Assembly (NCBI RefSeq): GCF_019343195.1
Contig: NZ_RPHB01000001.1
Coordinates: forward strand, 248,001-312,000
Reading direction: 5' to 3'
DNA from: Arthrospiribacter ruber
GTDB lineage: Bacteria; Bacteroidota; Bacteroidia; Cytophagales; Cyclobacteriaceae
Length of the DNA stretch: 64,000 bases
The number at the start of each line of letters is the position of its first letter. The stretch's first letter is position 1. Positions 37,901 through 46,961 of this stretch are shown one piece after another. The translations under genes and the position numbers were made by a program. The notes below the pieces were generated by a model. It saw nothing but the letters and a program-made list of their open reading frames with translations. It was not told the DNA's origin and did not search any database.

Positions 37901-39586
37901 ATGATTGAATGGTGCAAATTATTGAATTGGAAATGGATAAGCCTGGTGCTTATCTTTTTTGTTTTTCAGGCACAGGCACAATTCTTACCTGTAGGTTATC
38001 CCATCCTTGAGGAAAACGCAAGAAGGTCGCAGTTGCTTTTTGGACTGGACTCAGTCCCTCAATCTTTTGCGAACCGGACGCTTACTTTTGGGGATGACCT
38101 TTTATGGAAATTAGATGTTGGTGATTCTTTCTTAAACAAACTGGGGTTTGAGTTTGCAGCACTACCGGTGCTGGCCATGACCAGATTTAATGGAGCCAGA
38201 CCCTATGGATGGGGGGCTTATGGCCTTCCGACCAATAGGGGCTTTCAGCAATATGCTTCAGCGGGGGTATTTGTCAAGTTGGGATTTTTGAGATTTCAAA
38301 TCCAGCCGGAGTTCCGTGCCAGTCAATTTAGGCCTTATTCAGGGTTTCCTTCGGATTTTCCTGATCCTGTAAATAGGGCTAAGTTCTTTTTCTGGAACAA
38401 TGGAGACTATCCCGAAGACTTATCAGCCTTGGGAAGGGCTGGATTCTCATGGGGACAAAGCAGCCTTACAGCAGTTTTTGGTGCTTTTGAAATTGGTGTT
38501 TCCACCAGGAATCTTTGGTGGGGCCCAGGTCAATGGAATGCCCTCATTTTCACCAACAATGCACAGGGTTTCCCACACCTTACACTGAATACCCATAAAC
38601 CTGCTAAGACTTTTCTGGGAAATTTTGAGGGCCAATTGATTATGGGAAGGGTAGAAGACTCGGGAATTTTACCTTCGATGAACGGTGAACTGAATGATCG
38701 TTTTGCCAGACCATTTTCAGGGGACTGGCGATATTTGAACGCGATCAATCTGATCTATTCTCCCAAGTGGATACCAGGCTTGACGATAGGGGTAACCCGT
38801 ACCGCTCAGGTGTACAGAGAAAATATGGGGAACGAGTTTATAGATTATTTTCGGGTGTTTGAAGGACTCCAAAAGGAACAGTTTTTTGATGAAACAGGAT
38901 CTACCGTTGACTTTGATCAGGAAGGTGTTGATCAACAAGCTACTGCTTATGTGAGGTTGGTTTTTCCCAAAGCCAATTTTGAATTGTACACCGAATATGG
39001 AAGAAGAGACCATCCATTCAATTGGAGGGACCTGACCATTAGTCCTGAACATGCCAGGGCCTATTTGATGGGCTTCAAAAAATTGTTTCCTCTGGATCAG
39101 GGAGGTAAGTATATCCAAGTTAGGGGAGAAATGGTACAGCAGACCGAATCTGTGAATACCTATGTGAGGAATACCAATAATAGAGGGTTGACTTGGCATA
39201 CCCATACCCGTGCCAGGGGCTTTGGGAATTATGGTATGCCCATGGGAGTAGGCTTAGGTTTAAGTTCTAATGTACAGACCCTGGAACTGGCTATGGTGGA
39301 AAACTACAACAAAATTGGCTTGCTTTTCGAGCGGCTTGAGAACCAGCAGGACTTCTTTTACCGTGCATTTTTAGACGATCCTGAACACCGCCCCTGGGTG
39401 GACCTATCTCTTGGTCTATTGTTTGACCATCAGTGGGACAGACTCTTGTTCAGTTCCAAGCTGCAGTTTATATATGGCCGCAATTATCAGTGGCAGCTTG
39501 ACCCTGCGTCCACCCCTGAGTTTCCCCGTGGCCAAAATCTCAACTCCCTTCATGGTCAGGTGAGTTTGGTGTATTTGTGGAACTGA
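37901..39586 (+). CDS. Wzi-like capsule assembly outer membrane beta-barrel protein
   Basis: 561 residues with a signal peptide (WKWISLVLIFFVFQAQAQ). The body is rich in aromatic, alternating beta-strand sequence. The STRNLWWGPGQWNALIFTNN motif (W-G-P-G) and the following GFPHLTLNTHKP are characteristic of the capsule assembly Wzi family (PF14052). Wzi proteins bind exported polymer at the cell surface. Position as last gene of the EPS operon fits. The C-terminal residues VSLVYLWN end with an aromatic beta-strand typical of outer-membrane barrels. It is separated by five bases from the WbuB-like gene, so it is part of the same transcript. Confidence 0.9.
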   Translation: MIEWCKLLNWKWISLVLIFFVFQAQAQFLPVGYPILEENARRSQLLFGLDSVPQSFANRTLTFGDDLLWKLDVGDSFLNKLGFEFAALPVLAMTRFNGARPYGWGAYGLPTNRGFQQYASAGVFVKLGFLRFQIQPEFRASQFRPYSGFPSDFPDPVNRAKFFFWNNGDYPEDLSALGRAGFSWGQSSLTAVFGAFEIGVSTRNLWWGPGQWNALIFTNNAQGFPHLTLNTHKPAKTFLGNFEGQLIMGRVEDSGILPSMNGELNDRFARPFSGDWRYLNAINLIYSPKWIPGLTIGVTRTAQVYRENMGNEFIDYFRVFEGLQKEQFFDETGSTVDFDQEGVDQQATAYVRLVFPKANFELYTEYGRRDHPFNWRDLTISPEHARAYLMGFKKLFPLDQGGKYIQVRGEMVQQTESVNTYVRNTNNRGLTWHTHTRARGFGNYGMPMGVGLGLSSNVQTLELAMVENYNKIGLLFERLENQQDFFYRAFLDDPEHRPWVDLSLGLLFDHQWDRLLFSSKLQFIYGRNYQWQLDPASTPEFPRGQNLNSLHGQVSLVYLWN

Positions 39587-39829
39587 AAGAAAGGAGGAAG
39601 GAGGAAGGATGAGGGAGGAAGGATGAAGGAGGATGGATGAGGGATGAAGGAGGAAGGGTGAGGAGTGAATAGTAAGTTAAGGGAAAGGTTAAGCGTTAAG
39701 CGTTAAACGTTAAGTGTTAAACGTTAAGGGTTGGACGTTAACCTTTGACAATCGCAGGTTGTGGATTGTAGATTGTAGATTGTAGATTTAAGATTTAAGA
39801 TTAAGGTTTGGATTTCAGTTAATCTTTAA

Positions 39830-40140
39830 TATGAGTATCCGGATATTTGCACGTTGAACCTTAAGAACCAAAGCTTCAACTTTACCATTAACTGTAAAAT
39901 GAGACCTTGGAGGGTGGGACGAATTTCGACCGGGCCGGCGCAGGCCTTGAGCGTGGATAGAGCCTGTCCCGATTTTTTTCGGGAATTCGAAATTCTTGAT
40001 TTTTTGGCTACTTTTTCATTAAAGCCTGTCCCGAAAATCGGGAGAAAAAGTAGCTTCATAATCAACTTTTGATCAGAATTTAGCAGAAAGAACTGGTTCA
40101 AAACGATAATTGGCTACGTGTAATCAAGCGGATACTCATA
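39830..40140. mobile_element. Miniature inverted-repeat element (TATGAGTATCCG family), copy 2, intact ends
   Basis: 311 bp bounded by perfect 12-bp terminal inverted repeats, TATGAGTATCCG on the left and CGGATACTCATA on the right. The octamer ATCTTTAA is directly repeated on both sides (39822-39829 and 40141-40148), as a target-site duplication would be. Inside are a CCCGATTTTTTTCGGG hairpin and a 48-nt hairpin (40007-40054). No transposase is encoded; a 91-codon minus-strand frame is judged accidental. It matches 18126-18446 and 47964-48256. Confidence 0.9.
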
Positions 40141-40230
40141 ATCTTTAATCAATTCCTCAGTTAAACAGCATTTAAGAAATATAAACATTTTTAGTAATCC
40201 AAAACCATCAAGGCACTGATTTTGCATTAA

Positions 40231-40246
40231 CATTTGTTAACAAATG
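40231..40246. promoter_or_regulatory. Perfect 16-bp palindrome
   Basis: CATTTGTTAACAAATG is perfectly self-complementary. It is flanked by TTTGCATT and ATGCAAA, which can form an alternative overlapping pairing. It lies about 120 bp upstream of the promoter-like element of the 40413 gene and could be a regulator-binding site. Confidence 0.4.
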
Positions 40247-40362
40247 CAAAAAAGTTGGAATGAAAGGTGGATTGCATAAGCTCAAAATGCATAATTGAAA
40301 TTATTCAAAAAATACAATTAAAAAAGTGTATAATTTTATTCTAATTATTTTTGCTTCGAAAA

Positions 40363-40394
40363 TTGGTTTTAGAAAATGTTTCCCTTTAAATTTG
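40363..40394 (+). promoter_or_regulatory. Candidate promoter for the second WecA-like gene
   Basis: TAAATTTG at 40387-40394 matches the Bacteroidota -7 consensus TAnnTTTG. TTG at 40363-40365 is a partial -33 element with a 21-bp spacer. The start of transcription would be only about a dozen bases before the ATG at 40413. Confidence 0.45.
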
Positions 40395-40412
40395 TGTCAT
40401 AAGTAGTTTTTT

Positions 40413-41555
40413 ATGCTGGTTTTTCAAATTATTCTAACGGCTTTCCTGATTGGGTTTCTGATCTACCCGATTCTTATCAAATTATTGATAAAAATGAAAT
40501 TGACCGATACTCCTGGAGGGAGGAAAATCCATACCGGATTTACACCATCCATGGGAGGAATCGGTTTTGTAGTATCCACCTTTATTTCCTGTCTGATCTG
40601 GTTGCCTTATGAAGACTTGGTCGAAGTCAGGTTCCTGTTGGCGGCATTTGGGCTGATGTTTTTTGTGGGATTGAGGGATGACATGGTCAACCTTTCTGCC
40701 CCTCAAAAGCTGGGCGCCCAGGTGGTGGCAGCATTGATGGTGATCATCATGGCCGATGTAAGGATCACAGGCCTGTACGGACTGATGGGAGTATATGAAC
40801 TCCCTTTATTCACTTCTTATGTGCTTACCTTAATTACGATCATCGGTTTGACCAATGCCTTCAACCTTATAGATGGCTTGGATGGACTTGCCGGATCCAT
40901 CAGTATGGTGTCTTTTGCATTTTTGGGTTGGTGGTTTTTTGATGTGGGATATGATGCTTATGCTTACTTCTCCTTTGCCATTTTAGGTGGTGTGATGTCC
41001 TTTTTGATTTTCAACTGGCATCCTGCCAAGATCTTTATGGGAGATACAGGTTCTTTGAGCCTTGGTTTTTCCCTGTCCATACTTACGGTATTGTTTATCG
41101 ATATTGACGGCACCATGAGCGGAATAAATGGGGTGAAATTTGCGGCACCTATTGCCACGGGAGTAGCCTTGTTGATCGTGCCTATATATGATACATTGAG
41201 GGTGTTCTTAAAGCGTGCTGTGAAAGGAAAATCACCTATGTCACCGGATAAAAGCCACGTGCATCATTTTCTTTTGAGGATGGGATTAAGACACGATCAG
41301 GTTACTTTGTTGCTGGTGATCATCAAAGTGATTTTTATAGGAGCAGTTTTTCTGGGTAGAGATTTAAATGACATGGTAATGCTTCCATTGGTATTGTTCT
41401 CTGCGGTGTTAATTGGACTACGCTTGGATGCAGTTACCCTAAAAAGGGTAAAGAAAATCAATGCGGAGAGCCCACCTGTCTTGGTGAAGAGAGAAAGGAA
41501 AAAACCCCAGGTACAGGCAAAAGTGCTGAGGAAAATAAAAATGACAGACAATTGA
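40413..41555 (+). CDS. Undecaprenyl-phosphate GlcNAc-1-phosphate transferase, WecA/MraY-like (second)
   Basis: 380 residues, about ten membrane segments. Motifs: TDTPGGRKIHTGFTPSMGG near the N terminus, GLRDDMVNLSA (DD pair), NAFNLIDGLDGLAGS, MGDTGSLSLGFSL and the cytosolic His motif DKSHVHHFLLRMGL. This is a closer match to the classical WecA/TagO pattern than the enzyme at 9391. It would load a HexNAc-1-phosphate onto undecaprenyl phosphate. The C terminus is a basic tail (KRERKKPQVQAKVLRKIK). It has its own promoter and terminator and is thus a monocistronic unit. Whether it starts the EPS unit or another glycan cannot be told. Confidence 0.9.
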   Translation: MLVFQIILTAFLIGFLIYPILIKLLIKMKLTDTPGGRKIHTGFTPSMGGIGFVVSTFISCLIWLPYEDLVEVRFLLAAFGLMFFVGLRDDMVNLSAPQKLGAQVVAALMVIIMADVRITGLYGLMGVYELPLFTSYVLTLITIIGLTNAFNLIDGLDGLAGSISMVSFAFLGWWFFDVGYDAYAYFSFAILGGVMSFLIFNWHPAKIFMGDTGSLSLGFSLSILTVLFIDIDGTMSGINGVKFAAPIATGVALLIVPIYDTLRVFLKRAVKGKSPMSPDKSHVHHFLLRMGLRHDQVTLLLVIIKVIFIGAVFLGRDLNDMVMLPLVLFSAVLIGLRLDAVTLKRVKKINAESPPVLVKRERKKPQVQAKVLRKIKMTDN

Positions 41556-41561
41556 TTAAGA

Positions 41562-41584
41562 CCGCCGGAAGGCGGTTTTTTTTT
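41562..41584 (+). terminator. Rho-independent terminator after the second WecA-like gene
   Basis: CCGCC pairs with GGCGG around a GGAA loop, followed by nine T residues. It begins six bases after the stop codon. Confidence 0.85.
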
Positions 41585-43266
41585 GCTTGAAGGTTGAATA
41601 GATGAACTGTTGAATTGATTAACTGATGAATTGTGAAAATGTGGAATTGATTAACTGATGTATTGTGGAATTGATTAACTGTTTAATTGATTAACTGATT
41701 TGGGGTGATGTTTAATTGAAATATGGTGGAGATAAGATTGAAATATGGGTTAGACTAAGTTGAAGGATTGGTCCCTAAGTCAAGTTGATGGGATATTGAT
41801 GGATACTGGTAGATATTCATAGATATTATTAGAAATTGGATCCGGCACGTCAGCCAAGTTATTGATTCCAATATGGGATCTTGAGCGATTGTAGGTTAAA
41901 ATGGAAATATAGTAGAAATATGCTTCGCGAAATATATAATAATATGGGAATTAGACTAAGTTGAAGGATTGGATTTCTAAGGTATGGGATTGGGTATAAT
42001 GATTTTTGATGGGCACGAGAGAAGAAGGCTTTGCCTTGTCATGCCGAACGCAGTGAGGCATCTACTTTCATCCAAAAGCGAAGCTTGATCTGCGGGGAGA
42101 TGGGTTTAATTGTGTATTTGTTGAACTGATGAGAGGAAGGTTGTTAAAAGTTAATTGTTAAAGGTTAAGCGAATTTGTTAGGCAAGAGAGAGCTGTTAGT
42201 GGAGACACTAACAGGGGCCGTAGATCTGTTTTATCTATGGTTGTTTTTTAATGGATATTAAATGTATCCGCTAGAGCGGACTAGTTATTGATGGATACTT
42301 ATGGATATTGGACCAATTCAATCCTTTCTATCAGAGCGAAGCTGGGCCGTCCCTACAGGACGGAATAGACCCTCAACCTTTATTTTTTCTACCAATGGGT
42401 TGTGCCTCTGGCACAAGGGGTAAGGAAAATTATAGCCCCATGGGGGCTACCTGTTGGTAGCCATGGGTAAGGCGCTAAACCACCTTTTTATTACCACAAA
42501 CCATTAAGCGCCGCAACCCATGGTCATCGTAAATCAAAGGCCATTGCACGGCCGAGGGATAAGTGGATAAGAGATAGAGGATTGTGAGCCGTGGGTGAGA
42601 AGAGGCGAATACGGAGGGGATTGTTTAATTGATGAGGGGTAGGTTGTTAAAAGTTAATTGTTAAAGGTTAAGCGAATTTGTTAGGCAAGAGAGAGCTGTT
42701 AGTGGAGACACTAACAGGGGCCGTAGAAGGCTGGGTCTTCTAAATCAAGTGATTATTGATGGGTAAAAGAGAGGAATGCTTCACCTTGTCATGCCGAGTT
42801 ATTAAAATTGACATTTACAGAAAGGGAATGACAGTTGGTGTACGTCATCCTGAGATTTTAACATTTAGGGAATGTTCAGAAAGGATAATGACAAAATTAC
42901 GCGTCATGCTGAGCGGAGCTTGCGGAGTCGAAGCATCTCCCACATGGTAGGAGATTCTTCACTGCGTTCAGAATGACGGTAGCGGTTCGTCATGCTGAGC
43001 GGAGCTTGCGGAGTCGAAGCATCTCCTAAACAATGGGAGACTCTTCCTTCGTCAGAGTGACGTGTCGCCCCGATCGATGTCAATGGTAACGCAGTGAGGC
43101 ATCTGATTTCCTCCAAAAGCGAAGCTTTATCTGTGTAGATCTGTGCCATCTGTGGTTATTTTTAATTGTTATTCGGGGGTGCCAATTTCCGTCGCGCTTT
43201 AGCCGGCGGTCTGGCTCATGGGGATCAGTCCTCCTTCGACTTCAGTCGAATTTAGCTCTTGATAAA
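41585..43266. repeat. Repeat island downstream of the EPS locus
   Basis: About 1.7 kb without a credible gene. It starts with strings of the type TTGATTAACTGATGAATTG. Palindromes CTGTTAGTG/CACTAACAG lie at 42193-42214 and 42696-42717, each preceded by GGCAAGAGAGAG. A block at ~42225-42425 (with TCCGCTAGAGCGGA and GGGCCGTCCCTACAGGACGG) is an inverted copy of ~14750-14945. Two tandem copies of a GTCATGCTGAGCGGAGC unit lie at 42902-43063, and a module C copy at 43112-43250. The small frames at 42756 and 42904 are made of repeat words. Confidence 0.75.
42902..43063. repeat. Two tandem GTCATGCTGAGCGGAGC units
   Basis: Units at 42902-42977 and 42988-43063 each begin CGTCATGCTGAGCGGAGC, continue through TTGCGGAGTCGAAGCATCTCC and end with TTCAGAATGACG or the diverged GTCAGAGTGACG. 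Each unit is an imperfect inverted repeat. Diverged single copies (CTTGTCATGCCGAACGCAGTG) are at ~42036, ~45010 and ~58020. Such units are common dispersed repeats in Bacteroidota. Confidence 0.75.
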
Positions 43267-43322
43267 ATTGTTCTTTCTTAAAGAATAAATTTGATTAAAT
43301 TTGTTTGTTATAAAAGAACAAT
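43267..43322 (+). promoter_or_regulatory. Promoter with flanking inverted repeat, DUF4143 ATPase gene
   Basis: TAAATTTG at 43295-43302 matches TAnnTTTG. A perfect 10-bp inverted repeat brackets it: ATTGTTCTTT (43267-43276) and AAAGAACAAT (43313-43322), the second ending five bases before the ATG at 43328. Within the left arm TTCTTT/AAAGAA forms a second small palindrome. The layout suggests an operator. Confidence 0.5.
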
Positions 43323-43327
43323 TAAAA

Positions 43328-44593
43328 ATGCAGTCAGACAATCTCAAACAAATATTGATAGATCAAAAGGATAATTTCAATCGAAAACGTCCATTGATTG
43401 AAAGGGATATAGATTTGACCACTTTTTTAAAGACTGTTCAGGTCGTAGTGATAGCGGGAGTGCGACGCTGTGGCAAATCTTCCCTGCTATATCTGATTAA
43501 AGAAAAACTTGAACTGGCTGAACAGGACTATTGCTATTTCAACTTTGATGATGAACGTATTATACCCCAAACTTCAATACTTGATCAGATTTATTTGGCG
43601 CATCTAGAGCTTTATAAAACCGAACCTGTCTTTTTCTTTGATGAAATTCAAAATGTACCCAATTGGGAAAAATTCGTGAACCGGATCCATGAAAAAGGTC
43701 TTAAAGTTTACGTGACAGGTTCAAATGCCAACCTATTAAGTTCAGAAATTGCGACAAGCCTTACAGGAAGAAACAAGACCATTACGTTATTTCCTTTTTC
43801 TTTTGCAGAGTATCTTAAGTGTAGGGGGAAATCTATAGATGTCAAAAAAGTATCTTCCAAAGCAAAAAGTATGATCCAAGGGGAGTTTCAAGAGTATATG
43901 AAATTAGGAGGCTTTCCATTGGTGGTCCAGGAAGAGGATCTAGAACTGCTTAATCAATACTTTCAAGATATTTTGTACAGGGATATAATTGCCCGTTATA
44001 GAATTTCTCAAGTAAATGAGCTGAAGCAAATTGCACTTTACTTAGCTTCTAATTCTGGGAAATTATTTTCGTATTCCACACTGCAAAATATTGCCGGTGT
44101 GAAGAGTACCAGTTCAGTTAAAAGTTACTTGGATTATTTAGAGCATTCATACTTGTTTTTTTACTTAAAAAAATTCGATTACTCTGTCAAAAAGCAGATT
44201 ATGAATTCCAGAAAGGTTTATGCTATTGATCCCGCTGTGTGTAACCGGCTTGGATCTAGGTTTTCAGAAAATAAAGGAAGAATATTGGAAACGATCATCT
44301 TCCTCCAACTGCTTAGAATGAAGCGTGAGGTGTTTTACCACAGTGGTAAAAAGGAATGCGACTTTATCGTGCAAGAGGGACTGGAAATTACATCAGCAAT
44401 TCAAGTTGCTTATGAATTGAGTGACATTAATGTAAAACGTGAAGTAGATGGTTTATTGGAAGCTATGAAAGCTTATGGTCTTGAAAAAGGTGTTCTAATT
44501 ACGGCTGACAATCAGTTGAAAGGCGAAGAGATTCCAGATCAAATTGAAGTAATTTTAGCTTGGAAATGGTTAATAGACAATACTATTTCCTAA
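43328..44593 (+). CDS. AAA ATPase with DUF4143 C-terminal domain
   Basis: About 421 residues from the ATG at 43328; a TTG at 43301 is in frame but lies over the promoter. The N-terminal ATPase has Walker A (VIAGVRRCGKSSLLYLI, ~36) and Walker B (PVFFFDEIQN, ~98), then the sensor-type VTGSNANLLSSEIATSLTGR. The C-terminal DUF4143 part has PFSFAEYLK, QDILYRDIIARYRI, and a nuclease-like core: LETIIFLQLLR, then KKECDFIVQEG and SAIQVAYELS, which has the (D/E)..(E)xK-like spacing with the Lys replaced by Gln. The family is common but of uncertain function, often seen in variable, mobile regions, and has been linked to nucleic acid transactions. It stands alone within repeat DNA. Confidence 0.87.
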   Translation: MQSDNLKQILIDQKDNFNRKRPLIERDIDLTTFLKTVQVVVIAGVRRCGKSSLLYLIKEKLELAEQDYCYFNFDDERIIPQTSILDQIYLAHLELYKTEPVFFFDEIQNVPNWEKFVNRIHEKGLKVYVTGSNANLLSSEIATSLTGRNKTITLFPFSFAEYLKCRGKSIDVKKVSSKAKSMIQGEFQEYMKLGGFPLVVQEEDLELLNQYFQDILYRDIIARYRISQVNELKQIALYLASNSGKLFSYSTLQNIAGVKSTSSVKSYLDYLEHSYLFFYLKKFDYSVKKQIMNSRKVYAIDPAVCNRLGSRFSENKGRILETIIFLQLLRMKREVFYHSGKKECDFIVQEGLEITSAIQVAYELSDINVKREVDGLLEAMKAYGLEKGVLITADNQLKGEEIPDQIEVILAWKWLIDNTIS

Positions 44594-45842
44594 AGGCGCC
44601 AGTAATTTGAGCGATTGGGGTACTAGGTGATATTAATGGATATTGGTAGATATTTTTGGATATTATTTCTAAATCATATCGTCTTCCAAAAGCGAAGCTT
44701 GATCTGCGGAGGAAAAGGTTTAATTGTTTAATTGATGAATTGATGAGGGGGAGGTTGTTGAGGGTTAAATGAAAAGTAGGAAGGATCAGGGATGAGGCCT
44801 GTCCGACTGGTCATCCGGGCGGATACAATTTACGAGGGGCAGAGCTAAGAGATGTTAAAATGTATTAGGGAACGGGTATTTTGGAATATCGAATTTCGAA
44901 AAATGAATATCGAATGATGAAGTTGTTAGTGATTAGTGAAAAATGATTAAGGGTTAAAGGTTAAGCGTTAACCGAATTTGATGGGCAAGAGAGAGGAAGG
45001 CTTTGCCTTGTCATGTTGAACAAAGTGAAACATCCGGTTTCATCCAAAAGCGAAGCTTTATCTGTGTAGATCTGTAAGATCTGTGGTTATTTTTTTTGAT
45101 AATGGGGGGTGCCAATTTCCGCCGTGCTTTAGCCGGCGGTCTGGCCCAAGGGGATCAATCCCCTTCGACTTTAGTCGAAAATCTGCGAAAATCACCGCGA
45201 TCTGCGGGAGAAAAAAGTGAAGAGTGAGGAGTGGATAGTGAATAGTGAAGAGTGAGGAAGGAAGGATGAGGGAGGAAGGATGATTGAATAGTGAGTAGTT
45301 AAGAGTTAAAAGTTAAGGGTTAAACGTTAAAAGGGGAGGCTTGCCTTAATCTGGTTGCCACATTTCCTAAATGGATAATATTGAATTTTGAATATCGAAC
45401 AATGCCCGCCTGCTTCGGGCAGGAATAATGAAGTAGGGATCTCATCTTATGTCTAGTGTCTTATGTCTAAGGTCTTTCTTCTTCAAACTCCGGATTACAA
45501 ATCCTATTTATCTGAACTTCGGAATTACAAATCCCGAAGAGCGGGATGAAGTAGGGATCTCATCTTATGTCTAGTGTTTTATGTCTAAGGTCTTTGTTCT
45601 TCAAACTTCGGATTACAAATCCATTTTATCTGAACTTCGGAATTACAAATCCCGAAGAGCGGGTCTTATGTCTAGCGTCTTATATCTCTAGATTCTCACA
45701 TCCCTAATAGCACTGTATAAGCATCTACTTAGATACATATTTAATACTGCTTTATTACGTGTGTGATACGGAGTTAATACTGATTTGTATTGTGTAAATT
45801 ATAGATTATCATTATTTTAAAGCCAATAAAACCAATAGAAAG
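44594..45842. repeat. Repeat island between the ATPase and the 254-aa gene
   Basis: No credible gene. It contains a ~200-bp block (44793-44995, shared with 50331-50500, 50999-51169 and 57418-57620), a module C copy (45044-45210), purine-rich words to ~45300, and two tandem copies of a TTCGGATTACAAATCC/CGGAATTACAAATCCCG unit (45480-45665). The last ~130 bp is AT-rich and holds a direct repeat TTAATACTG(C/A)TTT at 45741 and 45774, probably part of the control region of the next gene. Confidence 0.75.
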
Positions 45843-46607
45843 ATGGCAAAGCAAACCGGACCTTTTAACCTTGAAGGAACAATGGGAAATGTAATCTTCT
45901 ACAAGAGAAATGGTAAGTATTATAGCAGGTCAAAAGGAAGCCCCAGCAGGAAAAAGTTAAAACATGGAAAAGAATTTGAAAACTCCAGAAGGGTAAGTTC
46001 TGAATTTGGACATGCTTCAAAATTCGCCGCAAAGCTTTCCCGTTCCTGTGTTGGCTTGCTCAATCCGGGTAGGCATGACGGCCTGCACGGAAGAATGACG
46101 GCGAGTTTGCAGAAAGTGCTTCAAACGGATCCTATTAGTGAATATGGGTCCAGGAGACTTCGCTTTGGTAATCTGGATTTGATAGTAGGCTTTGATTTTG
46201 AAGCAACTTCTGTGAAGAGGCTGTTAGGAAGCTTTCCGGCTGTAAGGCATCAAGGCCAAATTGCTCAAATAAACTTTACCGGGACTAAAAGCTTGGTAAA
46301 AAATTGCATTCCAGCAGGGGCAACCCATTACCGGGTGGATTTTGTATGCTGCAGGATGAATGAAGTCAGCGCAATAACCGCAAATAAAAGGTATGAAGGG
46401 AAGGCTTATGATATAGAAGCTTCTCTTGAGCTCATTGGAATGCTGGAACTGGACTTTGGCAGCGAGCTTCAGGAAGAAGAAGTCCTGTTTATTGTTATGG
46501 GAATTGTTTTTTTGCAGGAAGTAAATGGGAAGATGAATGAGCTGGTTGGAAAAAGAGCTGTTGGGGTTTTGAAAGGAATTAAAGGAGATTTATTTGCCAG
46601 CCGTTAA
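45843..46607 (+). CDS. Conserved-type Bacteroidota protein of unknown function, 254 aa
   Basis: The N terminus (MAKQTGPFNLEGTMGNVIFY, then KRNGKYYSRSKGSPSRKK) resembles a family of Bacteroidota proteins that all begin with this pattern and continue with a basic stretch and a motif like EFENSRRVSSEFGHASKFAAKLS. I know of no assigned function. It is soluble, with a basic N-terminal third and a beta-rich remainder ending in an acidic segment (FGSELQEEEVLFIVMG). No signal peptide. It overlaps by 18 bases, tail to tail, with an XRE regulator gene on the other strand. The small-regulator neighbourhood suggests an accessory or phage-linked role, but this is inference. Confidence 0.75.
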   Translation: MAKQTGPFNLEGTMGNVIFYKRNGKYYSRSKGSPSRKKLKHGKEFENSRRVSSEFGHASKFAAKLSRSCVGLLNPGRHDGLHGRMTASLQKVLQTDPISEYGSRRLRFGNLDLIVGFDFEATSVKRLLGSFPAVRHQGQIAQINFTGTKSLVKNCIPAGATHYRVDFVCCRMNEVSAITANKRYEGKAYDIEASLELIGMLELDFGSELQEEEVLFIVMGIVFLQEVNGKMNELVGKRAVGVLKGIKGDLFASR

Positions 46608-46961
46608 AATATCTTTGATAGATTGGTTCAAACTCAAAATGCATTCTAATAGTTGAAGCACAGTTTGATTACAATCATTCGAATGAGCAGGGTCTGATTT
46701 TAAATTGATGCTTGTTGAGCATTGATTCAGGCCCTCAAGAAGCTTTTCGGGGTTGGAAAAAAGGATATGAACCGGATCAACTTCTAAGAACTCCGCGACA
46801 TTTTGGATAAAATCAATGGTGATCTTGGTTTCACCTCGCTCGTATTTGGTATAAGCAGCTTCTTTGATACCCAAATGATCGGCTACTTCAAGGGCTTTTT
46901 TCTGCCTTAAATTCCGGAATTGGGATATGTTCCTTCCAACGGTCTGATTGTCCAAGGTCAT
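46590..46961 (-). CDS. XRE-family helix-turn-helix regulator, ~123 aa
   Basis: The ATG at 46961 is preferred; a start at 46994 would add 11 hydrophobic residues. Residues ~6-65 form an XRE/Cro-type HTH (ISQFRNLRQKKALEVADHLG, then IKEAAYTKYERGETKIT and VAEFLEVDPVHILF). The C-terminal half (SINLKSDPAHSNDCNQTVLQ ... LLECILSLNQSIKDIL) is a polar linker followed by a short amphipathic helix likely to dimerise. The gene is convergent with the 254-aa gene, overlapping it by 18 bases, and divergent from another XRE gene 200 bp upstream. It probably represses its own promoter or a neighbour. Confidence 0.8.
   Translation of the reverse strand: MTLDNQTVGRNISQFRNLRQKKALEVADHLGIKEAAYTKYERGETKITIDFIQNVAEFLEVDPVHILFSNPEKLLEGLNQCSTSINLKSDPAHSNDCNQTVLQLLECILSLNQSIKDILTAGK

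Larger units (their letters stand above)
39587..40412. other. Gene-free region with purine repeats, MITE copy 2 and a palindrome
   Basis: The first ~150 bp holds purine-rich island words (GGAGGAAGGATGAGGG) and AGGTTAAGCGTTAAGCG strings. A miniature element occupies 39830-40140. A perfect 16-bp palindrome is at 40231-40246, and a promoter-like element is just before the ATG at 40413. No terminator is visible for the Wzi-like gene. Confidence 0.65.

Noticed and set aside
42756-42950. 64-codon frame in the 41.6-43.3 kb island
   Set aside because: It is made largely of dispersed GTCATGC repeat words.
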